From: JBBSEZ01 sp038239195
Lineage (GTDB): Bacteria > Planctomycetota > Planctomycetia > Gemmatales > Gemmataceae
Reading direction: 5' to 3'
DNA length: 31,551 nt
Assembly (NCBI GenBank): GCA_038239195.1
Contig: JBBSEZ010000053.1
Location: 1-31,551 of the forward strand
This document shows positions 1 to 6,884 of this stretch, piece after piece. How positions within the stretch are numbered: the first letter of the stretch is position 1; each line of letters starts with the position of its first letter. The position numbers and the translations under genes were made by a program. Under the pieces are notes generated by a model. The model was given only the letters and a program-made list of their open reading frames with translations. It made no database searches and was not told where the DNA came from.

Positions 1-141
1 CCAGAGGCGTTCTCTGTGTTTTCCACCCAGCTTGCTTACGCCTTTTCGGGCTTCTTGTCTTCTTCCCCACCTGTTCTCCTTGCGGTCCTTGCTCCGACAA
101 ACTCGGAATGCGCCCTTCCTCTTCTCTCCGGGGTGTCTGTC

Positions 142-1419
142 ATGGAACTGCGCCTCGACCGCCTGCTGGCCGACTTGCGGGAGCGCCCGGCCGACGTCCT
201 CGGCGCCATCGACGCCGACCCGCTCCTGCTGAAGCGTACGAGCGGGGCCCTGGTGCTCGCCAACGCCAGCCAGCTCCTCTACACGCCCCAGCAGCAGCAC
301 CAGCTCTACGCCAAGGGCATCGTCTACCGGCGCGATCCGTATCGCCTCGTCTCGCTGCCGCTCATCAAGATCTACAACGTCGGCGAGCGCGACGTGACGG
401 CGGCGAGCCTCGCCGAGCTCGCCGAGGGCCCCGACGTGCGCCTGCGCTTCCTGCGCAAGATCGACGGCTCGCTGGTCCAGGTCTTCCGCGCCGAGGGCCG
501 GACGTGGTTCAGCACGCGCGGCATGCTGGAAGGGGCGCGCTGGCGCTTCGACGACGGCGACGAGGATCGCACCGCCGACTTCGACTTCCTCGCGGCCGCC
601 CGGCAAATCGCCGAGCAGCGCTACCCACGCCTGCTGATCGACCCGGAGCTCCTGGAGGGCCGCACGCTGCTTTTCGAGCTCATCCACCCGGGCGCTCCCA
701 AGGTGACGAGCTACGGCGGGCGCGCCGACCTGATCTTGCTGTCGGTGTTCGACCACGCGCGCCTGGCCTACCTGTCGTACCCGCACGTCGCCGAGCTGGG
801 GGCGGCGCACGGGCTGGCGGTTGTGGATGCGATGTCCCCGGCCGGCACGACGCTGGCGGAGCAGATCGATTCGCTGCTCACGGCGCTGGCGGGGACGGAC
901 GAGGAGGGGAGCGTCGTCTGTTTCGAGAGGGGCGACGAGATCGTCTACCGGGTCAAGGTGAAGTCGCCGGACTACCTGCGCCTGATGCGGCTGATGACGA
1001 GCTGTACCTACGACGCGACGGTGGCGATGCTCGACGCTAGCCCAAACCTCCAGACCTGGGGCGAGTTGGCGACGCTCCTGAAGGAGCAAGGGCGCGAGCG
1101 CGTGCCGGAGGAGGTTTTGGCGTTCTACCGGCAGCACTACGAGCGATTCGTGGCCTACCTCGAAGACTTGAAGCGCCTGGGGGCCTGGGCGGCACAGGCG
1201 TGCGCCGAAATCGACGCGGCGCTGGGCGGGCGCGAGGGCAAGGACGTGGCCGCCTACCGCAAGGCGTTCGCGGCGCGGGCGATGGGCCATCGGCTCAAGG
1301 GCCTTCTCTTCGCCCACCTCGACGGGCGGCTGGACCTGGCCCGACTGCGCAACAGCGTTCGCTCGCCCGACGAAGCGCGCGAGGCGCTGGCGAAGGCGGA
1401 GCGCCCTTGTGCGGAGTGA
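142..1419 (+). CDS. T4 Rnl1-like ATP-dependent RNA ligase
   Basis: Predicted RNA ligase of 425 aa that would join 5'-phosphate and 3'-OH RNA ends through ligase-AMP and RNA-adenylate intermediates in the cytoplasm. Seen: nucleotidyltransferase motif I KIDGS with Lys106 as the likely AMP acceptor, a motif III/IIIa-like block LLFELIHP (about 176-183, Glu179), motif IV EEGSVVCF (about 254-261) and motif V YRVKVKS (Lys272/Lys274). The helical C-terminal part (AYRKAFAARAMGHRLKG) resembles the C-terminal domain of T4 Rnl1, so the order of parts matches that family. An ATG further upstream (position 16) would add 42 hydrophobic residues with no ligase counterpart; the start at 142 gives the N-terminus MELRLDRLLADL and is preferred, although no clear Shine-Dalgarno is visible. 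It stands alone, before a promoter-like site at 1444. The RNA substrate cannot be told from sequence; RNA repair or tRNA repair is a guess. Confidence 0.82.
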   Translation: MELRLDRLLADLRERPADVLGAIDADPLLLKRTSGALVLANASQLLYTPQQQHQLYAKGIVYRRDPYRLVSLPLIKIYNVGERDVTAASLAELAEGPDVRLRFLRKIDGSLVQVFRAEGRTWFSTRGMLEGARWRFDDGDEDRTADFDFLAAARQIAEQRYPRLLIDPELLEGRTLLFELIHPGAPKVTSYGGRADLILLSVFDHARLAYLSYPHVAELGAAHGLAVVDAMSPAGTTLAEQIDSLLTALAGTDEEGSVVCFERGDEIVYRVKVKSPDYLRLMRLMTSCTYDATVAMLDASPNLQTWGELATLLKEQGRERVPEEVLAFYRQHYERFVAYLEDLKRLGAWAAQACAEIDAALGGREGKDVAAYRKAFAARAMGHRLKGLLFAHLDGRLDLARLRNSVRSPDEAREALAKAERPCAE

Positions 1420-1443
1420 GGTGCCCCCTGGCTGGAAACCGCA

Positions 1444-1472
1444 TTGTGGGCACGGGGGCGCCAGCCTATAAT
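1444..1472 (+). promoter_or_regulatory. sigma70-like promoter candidate
   Basis: A perfect TATAAT at 1467-1472 lies 17 bp after TTGTGG at 1444-1449, about 100 bp before the DUF2617-like gene. The -35 hexamer matches only three of six consensus bases. It probably drives the gene at 1574 and the closely spaced Rpn gene at 2130. Confidence 0.5.
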
Positions 1473-1573
1473 TCATCACGTGGCCGACCTCTTTGGGCCG
1501 GCCCGGCGCCGCGCTGTCGGCGAGGCGGGGCCGCGGAGGGAGATCCAACAGAACTTGGATTGAAACTGATGAC

Positions 1574-2122
1574 ATGAGCGTCATTTACCTCCGACCTCCG
1601 GTGTCCGACCTCGTCTTCCAGCTCCACGGCCGACCGCTGCACCCCGAGTTCTTCGACATCTTCGCCGAACGCAAGCTCCGCCACGCCGACTTCGAGTTGA
1701 CCGTCCGCATCACCCGCACCGGCCACGTCATCTCCTGGGAGAACAAGGACGTTTTCCTCACCGAGGTCACCGCCGCGGCCGGGCAGGAACTGCCCGAGCG
1801 CCGCCGGCTGCTGCACTACCGGCTCCGCAACGAACAGTGCGCCACCCTGCCCTGTGCTCACGGCGTGTCCTACCAGGTGAGCTTCCAGGTCGAGGTGCTC
1901 TCGCCGGAGATCTTTCTGCACGTCCACGAGGAGATCCAGGCCGACGGGCGCAAGCGCGGCCTGCTGCACCGCTTCCCCTCATCCAACCGCCTGAGCGTGG
2001 CCCCGCTGGGGCTGATCTGCGCGGAGCATCGACCGGGCTGCCTGTTTCTGTCGTCGTTCCACACCTTCCCGGCCGAGCGCACCGTCGTCAAAACGCAGTC
2101 GCTGATCGAGAAGAAGGCGTGA
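1574..2122 (+). CDS. DUF2617-like conserved hypothetical protein
   Basis: Soluble protein of 182 aa with no signal peptide or membrane segment. It resembles the DUF2617 family (actinobacteria and planctomycetes), whose biochemical role is unknown; the C-terminal pattern SSFHTFPAERTVVKTQSLI is the best hint of this family. Start chosen at the ATG that gives MSVIYLRPPVSDLVFQLHG; an upstream in-frame ATG at 1493 would add 27 low-complexity Gly/Arg residues. The nearest purine-rich stretch (ggaggga, near 1535) is too far to be a standard ribosome site, so initiation may be leaderless-like or weakly SD-dependent. A TATAAT promoter candidate lies about 100 bp upstream. The next gene starts 7 bp after the stop, so the two are probably co-transcribed. 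The family assignment is from memory of conserved positions and is moderately sure; no function should be inferred. Confidence 0.65.
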   Translation: MSVIYLRPPVSDLVFQLHGRPLHPEFFDIFAERKLRHADFELTVRITRTGHVISWENKDVFLTEVTAAAGQELPERRRLLHYRLRNEQCATLPCAHGVSYQVSFQVEVLSPEIFLHVHEEIQADGRKRGLLHRFPSSNRLSVAPLGLICAEHRPGCLFLSSFHTFPAERTVVKTQSLIEKKA

Positions 2123-2129
2123 GGCGCCC

Positions 2130-3161
2130 ATGACAGAGTTCGATTCTCCCTGGAAAGAAGCGCTGGACCACTACTTTCAACTGTTCCTCGCCTTCTTCTT
2201 CCCGGCCATCTTCAACGACGTGGATTGGGCCATCGATTACGAAACGCTGGACCAGGAACTACAGAAGCTCGCCCCGGAAGGAGAGGTGGGCCGGCGCCAC
2301 GCCGACAAGCTGGTGAAGGTGACGACGAAGGAGGCGGGCGACCCGCTCTATCTGCACGTCGAGGTGCAGTGCTGGGTGGAAGGAGGCTTCGAGGCCCGCA
2401 TCCACCGCTACAACTACCGGATAGAGGACCGTTACGGCCAATTTCCGCTCAGCCTGGTGGTGCTGGGCGACGATGATCCCGACTGGCGGCCCACCGAGTA
2501 CGTCGCGGAGCGCTACGGGAGTCGCCGCTCGCTGACGTTCCTGCCGGTCAAGTTGCTGAACTGGGCCGGGCGCGAGGCGGAGCTGGAGGCGCACGCTAAC
2601 CCATTTGCCCTGCTGGTGCTGGCCCATTTACAGGCGATGGCGACGCGGAACGACATGGAAACGCGCCGGGCGTGGAAGGTAAGATTGGTGAGGGGCCTGT
2701 ACGAGCGGAAGCTGGAAGCCGACGACGTGCGTCAGTGGTTTCGCTTCCTGGACTGGTTGCTGAGCCTGCCGCCCGAACTGGAGAAGCAGGTGTGGGACGA
2801 GGTGTCCGCGATGGAAAAGGAGAAACGCATGCCGTTCATCACGAGCGTCGAGCGGATCGGGATCGAGAAGGGCATTGAGCAAGGCATCAAGCAAGGCATG
2901 GAGAAGGGCATCGAGAAGGGCATCGAGAAGGGCATCGAGAAGGGCATCGAGAAGGGGCAGCGCGAGGTACTCTTGGAGAGCATCGCGCTGTTCCTGAAGG
3001 TGAGGTTCGGCCAGCACGGCCTCGACGTCATGCCCGCCGTTCAGCAACAATCGGACGTGGGCGTGCTTCGCGCGGTGCTCCGGGCGATGGAAGCGGCCTC
3101 GCTCGACGACGTGCGCTCCATGCTAGGCAAGGCGAATGGGACATCGGCTCCTCCCGCCTGA
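2130..3161 (+). CDS. Rpn family recombination-promoting nuclease / putative transposase
   Basis: Protein of 343 aa of the Rpn/PD-(D/E)XK type, often annotated as a transposase or cytosolic protein. Visible nuclease features are the Asp of HADKLVKV (Asp59) and the E-x-Q of LYLHVEVQ (Glu78-Val-Gln80), which fit the D...ExQ active site of the family. After a helical middle part (about 180-240) comes a run of Gly-Ile-Glu-Lys/Gln tetrapeptides (about 242-276), encoded by a 12-bp minisatellite, and then a short helical C-terminus. Such charged tetrapeptide runs just before the C-terminus are common in this family and probably form a helix that spaces or oligomerises the protein. It follows the DUF2617-like gene by 7 bp. 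Family members in enterobacteria raise recombination and cut DNA; activity here is inferred. No inverted repeats or target duplications flank it, so it is not seen as a mobile element itself. Confidence 0.85.
   Translation: MTEFDSPWKEALDHYFQLFLAFFFPAIFNDVDWAIDYETLDQELQKLAPEGEVGRRHADKLVKVTTKEAGDPLYLHVEVQCWVEGGFEARIHRYNYRIEDRYGQFPLSLVVLGDDDPDWRPTEYVAERYGSRRSLTFLPVKLLNWAGREAELEAHANPFALLVLAHLQAMATRNDMETRRAWKVRLVRGLYERKLEADDVRQWFRFLDWLLSLPPELEKQVWDEVSAMEKEKRMPFITSVERIGIEKGIEQGIKQGMEKGIEKGIEKGIEKGIEKGQREVLLESIALFLKVRFGQHGLDVMPAVQQQSDVGVLRAVLRAMEAASLDDVRSMLGKANGTSAPPA
2859..2957 (+). repeat. 12-bp in-frame minisatellite in the Rpn gene
   Basis: The unit gagaagggcatc (Glu-Lys-Gly-Ile) occurs four times perfectly at 2901-2948, with degenerate units on the 5' side and one altered unit on the 3' side. 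The period is a multiple of three, so gain or loss of units by slippage keeps the frame. Confidence 0.93.
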
Positions 3162-3248
3162 GTGCTGATCGCCCGGCCCTACCCGCCTCGCTCCTCACTT
3201 CGCACAATGCTCCGTAGGCGCCCCCACCCCGCCCGCGAGCGTTCGTTC

Positions 3249-3908
3249 ATGAGCAAAGAAACCCAGCTGCGCCACGTCCTCGACTGCGGCATCGTCGCCG
3301 TCGTGCGCTCCCCCGACAGCAAGCAGCTCGTCGAGGCCTGCCGCGCCCTCGCCGACGGCGGGGTCACGGTCGTCGAGATCACCATGACCGTGCCCGACGC
3401 CCTCGACGTGGTGCGGCAGGTCCGTCAGGCGCTGGGCGACCGCATCCTCCTCGGGGCCGGCACCATCCTCGACCCGGAAACGGCCCGCGCCGCCCTACTC
3501 GCCGGCGCCGAGTACCTGGTGGCGCCGACGGTCAACCTGGACGTCATCCGCCTCTGTCAGCGTTACGACAAGCTGGTCATGCCCGGCGCCTTCACCCCCA
3601 CCGAGATATTGCACGCCTGGGAGGCGGGGGCCGACGTCGTCAAGGTGTTCCCCGCCGAGGTGGTTGGCCCGGCCTTTTTCAAGGCGCTGCGCGGCCCGCT
3701 GCCGCAGGTCCGGCTGATGCCGACGGGCGGCGTGGACCTCAACACGGCGGCCGAGTTTCTGAAGGCAGGGGCGTGCTGCCTGGGCATCGGGAGCCAGCTC
3801 GTCGAGCCCAAGGCCGTGGCCGAGCGCAACTTCGACCGCATCCGCGAGTTGGCGACGAAGTACGTAGCCATCGTGAAACAGGCTCGCCAGGGACAACACC
3901 ATGCCTGA
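3249..3908 (+). CDS. eda: KHG/KDPG aldolase
   Basis: Class I aldolase of 219 aa that cleaves 2-keto-3-deoxy-6-phosphogluconate to pyruvate and glyceraldehyde 3-phosphate, and usually also 4-hydroxy-2-oxoglutarate. Seen: the N-terminal VLDCGIVAVVRS strand, the catalytic Glu of VEITM, the GAGTILDP and MPGAFTPTEI blocks, and the Schiff-base lysine in ADVVKVFPAE (Lys132). Length is normal for the family (about 205-220 aa). The frame is open upstream to a GTG at 3162, but the ATG at 3249 gives the family N-terminus MSKETQLRHVLDCG. Its last 8 bases overlap the start of kdgK, so the two form a translationally coupled pair that covers the last two steps of 2-keto-3-deoxygluconate breakdown. No local regulator is visible. 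Confidence 0.96.
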   Translation: MSKETQLRHVLDCGIVAVVRSPDSKQLVEACRALADGGVTVVEITMTVPDALDVVRQVRQALGDRILLGAGTILDPETARAALLAGAEYLVAPTVNLDVIRLCQRYDKLVMPGAFTPTEILHAWEAGADVVKVFPAEVVGPAFFKALRGPLPQVRLMPTGGVDLNTAAEFLKAGACCLGIGSQLVEPKAVAERNFDRIRELATKYVAIVKQARQGQHHA

Positions 3909-4884
3909 AGTCATAACCTTCGGCGAGGCAATGGTCCGCCTCAGCCCGCCCAACTTCCGCCGCCTCGAACAGGCGCGCAGCCTCGACGTGCAGGTCGGCG
4001 GGGCCGAGCTCAACACCGCCGTCGCCCTGGCTCGCCTCAGCCGCTCGACCGCCTGGGTGTCGCGGCTAACCGACAACCCCCTTGGCCGGCTCATCGCCAA
4101 CCATGCCCGCGAGGCCGGCGTCTCCACCGAACACGTCGTCTGGACGTCGGAGGATCGCGTCGGCACCTACTACCTCGAGTTTGGCGCCGCCCCGCGCGCC
4201 AGCAGCGTCCTCTACGACCGCAAGGGCGCCGCCATCGCCAACGTCCGCCCCGGGATGGTCCCCTGGGAGAAGGTCTTCGCCGGCGCGCGCTGGTTCCACG
4301 TCACGGGCATCACGCCCGCTCTCAGCGCCACCGCTGCGGAGACGACGCGCGAGGCGATGCAGGCCGCCCGCGCCGCGGGCGTCTCGACCAGCATGGACCT
4401 CAATTACCGGGTCAAGCTGTGGTCGCAGGCCGAGGCGGGGCGCTGCCTCGGCGAGTTGATGCGGCTGTGCGACGTGCTCGTGACGACCGAGGAGGACGTC
4501 GAGCGTGTGTTCGGCATCAAGGGCAAGGACTACGAGGAGTCGGCCGCGCTGACCGCCAAGAAGTTTTCCCTTAAGGCCGTGGCGATCACGCTACGCGAGA
4601 ACCCGCTGGTGTGGAAGAACACCTGGACGGCGATGGCATATCAGGACGGGCGCGTGCTCGAGACGCGAACGTATGAGGTCGAGATCGTAGACAGGCTGGG
4701 GGCGGGCGATTCGTTCGCGGCGGGGCTGATCCACGGGTTGCTCGACGGCGACCTCCAGAAGGGGCTGGACTGGGGCGTGGCCGCGAGCGCCATCAAGCAC
4801 ACCATCCCCGGCGATTTCGCGTGGATTGCGCGCGGCGAGGTGGAGGCGCTCCTCAAGGGATCGGGGCTGCGCATCAGCCGGTGA
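3901..4884 (+). CDS. kdgK: 2-keto-3-deoxygluconate kinase (PfkB family)
   Basis: Sugar kinase of 327 aa predicted to phosphorylate 2-keto-3-deoxygluconate to KDPG, the substrate of the aldolase encoded just upstream. Seen: the PfkB N-terminal signature (ITFGEAMVRLSPP, VGGAELNTAVALARL) and the C-terminal signature DRLGAGDSFAAG with the catalytic Asp270. The length is typical. The start ATG overlaps the end of eda by 8 bases (ATGCCTGA contains the eda stop), which supports coupled translation. Within PfkB the substrate choice rests on gene context: pairing with eda makes KDG the best guess, while fructose or another ketose is possible. A GC-rich hairpin at 4903-4939 follows the stop and may end the transcript. 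Confidence 0.9.
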   Translation: MPEVITFGEAMVRLSPPNFRRLEQARSLDVQVGGAELNTAVALARLSRSTAWVSRLTDNPLGRLIANHAREAGVSTEHVVWTSEDRVGTYYLEFGAAPRASSVLYDRKGAAIANVRPGMVPWEKVFAGARWFHVTGITPALSATAAETTREAMQAARAAGVSTSMDLNYRVKLWSQAEAGRCLGELMRLCDVLVTTEEDVERVFGIKGKDYEESAALTAKKFSLKAVAITLRENPLVWKNTWTAMAYQDGRVLETRTYEVEIVDRLGAGDSFAAGLIHGLLDGDLQKGLDWGVAASAIKHTIPGDFAWIARGEVEALLKGSGLRISR

Positions 4885-4902
4885 GCGGGGCGGAAAGAAG
4901 TT

Positions 4903-4939
4903 GGCCCGCGGACAGGGGCAAGCCCTCGGCCCGCGGGCC
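4903..4939 (+). terminator. hairpin after kdgK, possible terminator
   Basis: The arms ggcccgcgg (4903-4911) and ccgcgggcc (4931-4939) are perfectly complementary over 9 bp, and the loop contains a further aggg/ccct pairing. No T-run follows. It lies 18 bp after the kdgK stop and may also act on transcripts coming from the minus-strand gene on the right. Confidence 0.5.
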
Positions 4940-5052
4940 CTGAAAGAGCGCCTCTGGCGAGGGCCCTCTCCTTGTTCGGGTGGGTGAGAGAGGATCTTTT
5001 CCCTCATCCTTCTTTCGACGGGCCTCGTACCGGGTTTATTCGAGGCCGGTTC

Positions 5053-5865
5053 TCATTTCCAGGCGTGGACGACGGCCCGGTAGGACAGTCCACGCCCTCG
5101 CCGGAACCAGCGCGGTTTCGGGGCCGGGACGACCACCTCGACACGCCGAAAGCCCGCCGCCCGGCACGTGCCGACCAGCGCCTTTTCGTTCGGCACCCAC
5201 CAGTTGGTGACGTCGTCGTTGAGCTCGTTGGTCTCGAAGAACTCGCACAGGGCGCGGTCGCCCTGGCCGGGGTAGACGCAGGCGTGCGTCTCGATCACCG
5301 CCAGTTCCTCGGTGACCGACGCCAGGCGCTCGAGGGCGAGCAACGGGTGCCGCACGTGGTAGAGTACGCCAAGAAAGAGCACCACGTCGAACGTGCCGAG
5401 TCGAGCCAGGCCCATTTCCATGAAGTCGTCCACGACGACCTCGACGTTGCTCCGCAGGGCCTCATGCGCGACGTCGAAACCGCGCTTGCCCGGCAAGGTG
5501 TCCGGGCGCCACAACCCGGGAACCTGAGGATGGGGAAGCGGCACGACGCCGTTCTGCTTGCACTCGTGGGAGTAGCGATGGGCTTGCGGCGTGTCGAACG
5601 ACCACACGTAGTGGTCCAGGGCGACGACCCGGGCGGCCCCCCGGCGCTCGGCCTCGAAGGAATAGAAGCCGTCCCAGGCGCCAACGTCGAGGACGGTCTT
5701 TCCGCGGAGGTCGGGCAGTTGGAGAGAGCGCAACTCGCCGAGCAAGAGCTCGCGCCCTTGGCCCTTGGTCCCACGCGTGATGACGCCTCGGCCAAGGTCG
5801 ATCGAGTGCCACCAGAAGGTCGAATCGGCGCGGGCTTGCAGCTCGGCGCGCGTCTGCTCGCTCAT
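5053..5865 (-). CDS. class I SAM-dependent methyltransferase, CmoB/DUF1698-like
   Basis: Protein of 270 aa with a Rossmann-type methyltransferase fold. Seen: motif I TVLDVGAWDGFYSFEA (about 57-72, SAM-binding), the acidic end of strand 2 in VVALD (80-84), and LFLGVLYHVRHPL (about 163-175), which resembles the SMGVLYHRRSPL block of CmoB, the tRNA U34 carboxymethyltransferase. The N-terminal FWWHSIDLGRGVITRG also resembles the CmoB core. It is shorter than CmoB (about 320 aa), so it is better called CmoB-like/DUF1698; the substrate (tRNA, lipid, glycan or small molecule) is unknown. The start at 5865 gives MSEQTRAELQAR; the longer open frame upstream is low-complexity and runs across a strong hairpin and into the next gene. 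It lies downstream of the SelW-like gene on the same strand, separated by 142 bp. Confidence 0.8.
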   Translation of the reverse strand: MSEQTRAELQARADSTFWWHSIDLGRGVITRGTKGQGRELLLGELRSLQLPDLRGKTVLDVGAWDGFYSFEAERRGAARVVALDHYVWSFDTPQAHRYSHECKQNGVVPLPHPQVPGLWRPDTLPGKRGFDVAHEALRSNVEVVVDDFMEMGLARLGTFDVVLFLGVLYHVRHPLLALERLASVTEELAVIETHACVYPGQGDRALCEFFETNELNDDVTNWWVPNEKALVGTCRAAGFRRVEVVVPAPKPRWFRRGRGLSYRAVVHAWK

Positions 5866-5952
5866 GCAGCGTCCCGCTTCCTTTCGGGGCCGTGGGACCG
5901 GCAACCAGGGCCGACAAGCGAGGCGCCAGGCGAGCTGCGAGACTTGGTTTGC

Positions 5953-5982
5953 TGGAGGACGGCTCAGGAGAGCCGTCCTCCA
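5953..5982. terminator. perfect 12-13 bp hairpin between two minus-strand genes
   Basis: ggaggacggctc (5954-5965) and gagccgtcctcc (5970-5981) are perfect complements around a 4-nt loop, and one more T-A pair closes the base. It lies just beyond the stop of the SelW-like gene and before the methyltransferase start, where it could end or attenuate transcription. It lacks a T-run, and similar palindromes may be dispersed in the genome. Confidence 0.55.
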
Positions 5983-6007
5983 AGCAGGCCTGTTCCTGCC
6001 GGTCACG

Positions 6008-6244
6008 TCACCGCAGCCGGGCGCCAATGGCGTCGAGCACCCAGCGCTCGTCGGGGAACTTGCCGGTCTCCAGCTTCGAGTAGAGCAATTCGCCATCGGC
6101 GGTGAGCTCGAAACATCCGCCGCCGGACGGCACCAGTTTCAGGTCGGAGATCTGTTGCTTGTACGTGCTCAGCAGCTTGCCCGTCAGACTGACGGCTTGC
6201 GGCTCGTAGTTTCACATCGAGCAGTATTTCAGTTCCAGCTTCAT
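6008..6244 (-). CDS. SelW/Rdx-like selenoprotein, in-frame UGA read as Sec11
   Basis: Small thioredoxin-fold redox protein of 78 aa if the UGA at 6214-6212 is read as selenocysteine. Seen: Cys8-Ser-Met-Sec11 in KYCSMUNYEPQAVSL, which is the C-x-x-U/C motif of the SelT/SelW/SelH (Rdx) family; then LVPSGGGCFELTADGELLYSKLETG, matching the family's conserved Gly-Gly-x-Phe-Glu and Ser-Lys-x-x-x-Gly blocks; then a helical end. The length is normal for bacterial SelW-like proteins. An AAGGGA ribosome site lies 7 nt before the ATG. No stop other than this UGA occurs before the true end, and conserved residues continue after it. A hairpin that fits a bacterial SECIS begins 16 nt after the UGA. The gene is divergent from the Tsr3-like gene. 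The alternative is a recent Cys-to-stop mutation (TGC/TGT to TGA); the hairpin argues against it. Sec machinery genes lie outside the window and were not checked. Confidence 0.85.
6181..6195 (-). promoter_or_regulatory. putative bacterial SECIS hairpin
   Basis: On the minus strand CCGTCA-GTC-TGACGG forms a perfect 6-bp stem with a 3-nt loop whose first base is G. It begins 16 nt after the UGA codon inside the SelW-like gene. A short stem, a G near the start of the apical loop and this spacing are what SelB-dependent bacterial SECIS elements show. No folding program was run. Confidence 0.72.
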
Positions 6245-6299
6245 CAGGTGGTCCCTTCTCGGAGGTTCGCGCGAGCCAGGCGACGTGTCCCGTCTCTGT

Positions 6300-6305
6300 T
6301 ATAGT
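6300..6305 (+). promoter_or_regulatory. -10-like TATAGT before the Tsr3-like gene
   Basis: TATAGT lies 51 bp before the ATG at 6357 in the 112-bp divergent region shared with the SelW-like gene. No convincing -35 hexamer is seen. Confidence 0.3.
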
Positions 6306-6356
6306 AGCCGTGGGCGCGCGCCCGATCAAGGCGCCCCCTTCCTCAGAGCACCGGCC

Positions 6357-6809
6357 ATGCACCCACCGACCGTGATCGTCCGTCACTCCCACGAAAACCC
6401 GCGCAAGTGCTCCGTCCTGCCCCTGCGCGGGCGGCCCGACCTGGTCTTCGTCAACTATCCCGTGACGGAACGACTCGACCTCGACGGCTACGTGCGCCTG
6501 GCGGCCGACGGGCCGGCCCTCTCGCTCGAGGACGCCTCCGCGGGGCTCTTGCTGCTCGACGGAAGCTGGCGCTGGGCAGGCTCGATGACGCGCGACTTCC
6601 TCGATGTGTCGCCGCGCTCGCTGAGCGGCTACCGGACGGCGTACCCCCGCGTGTCGAAGCTGGGCACCGACCCCGACAACGGCCTGGCGTCGGTCGAAGC
6701 GCTCTATGCGGCGTATCGCGTCCTGGGCCGGCCGACCGACGGGCTCCTCGACCACTACCGCTGGGCGACGGAGTTCTTGCGCGTCAACGGATGGGAGGCC
6801 CCGATTTAG
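6357..6809 (+). CDS. Tsr3/DUF367-like rRNA aminocarboxypropyltransferase homolog
   Basis: Protein of 150 aa that resembles Tsr3, the SPOUT-like enzyme of archaea and eukaryotes that moves the aminocarboxypropyl group of SAM to a pseudouridine of small-subunit rRNA. Seen, in the family order: N-terminal VIVRHSHENPRKCSVLPL (compare the D-P-K/R-K/R-C-T block), VRLAADGPALSLEDA, GLLLLDGSWRWA (compare the V-D-x-S-W core, Trp71), RSLSGYRTAYPRVS (compare R-x-I/L-P...A-N-P), GLASVEALYAAYRVLG (compare K-L-S-x-x-E-A) and HYRWATEFLRVN. The canonical Asn-Pro is Tyr-Pro here. The start at 6357 gives the family N-terminus; an upstream in-frame ATG at 6285 would add 24 unrelated residues. The stop codon lies inside the left arm of a dispersed palindrome (6804-6867). 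Activity on bacterial 16S rRNA is inferred only. Confidence 0.8.
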   Translation: MHPPTVIVRHSHENPRKCSVLPLRGRPDLVFVNYPVTERLDLDGYVRLAADGPALSLEDASAGLLLLDGSWRWAGSMTRDFLDVSPRSLSGYRTAYPRVSKLGTDPDNGLASVEALYAAYRVLGRPTDGLLDHYRWATEFLRVNGWEAPI

Positions 6810-6867
6810 CCGCCCCGCTCGGCGGGGCGCGGCGAGCGTCGCGCCGAGTGGGGCTCGGCGGCTAAAT
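6804..6867. repeat. 64-bp palindromic dispersed repeat, copy 1
   Basis: The ends atttagccgcc and ggcggctaaat are perfect inverted repeats. The same ends and a related centre (cgcgccgag) occur at 20862-20924. The left arm supplies the stop codon of the Tsr3-like gene. It sits between convergent genes and may act as a terminator. Confidence 0.85.
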
Positions 6868-6884
6868 GGGGCCCGGGCAGGACG

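Noticed and set aside
2130..3161. Rpn gene as part of an insertion sequence
   Set aside because: No terminal inverted repeats or target duplication were found around it, and it is closely linked to the gene before it.
6212..6214. The UGA in the SelW-like gene as a simple nonsense mutation
   Set aside because: Not excluded fully, but the exact position in the C-x-x-U motif, intact downstream sequence and the well-placed hairpin make Sec the better reading.
6003..6755. 250-codon minus-strand frame covering the SelW-like and Tsr3-like genes
   Set aside because: It overlaps two genes with clear family patterns in other frames and has shadow composition.
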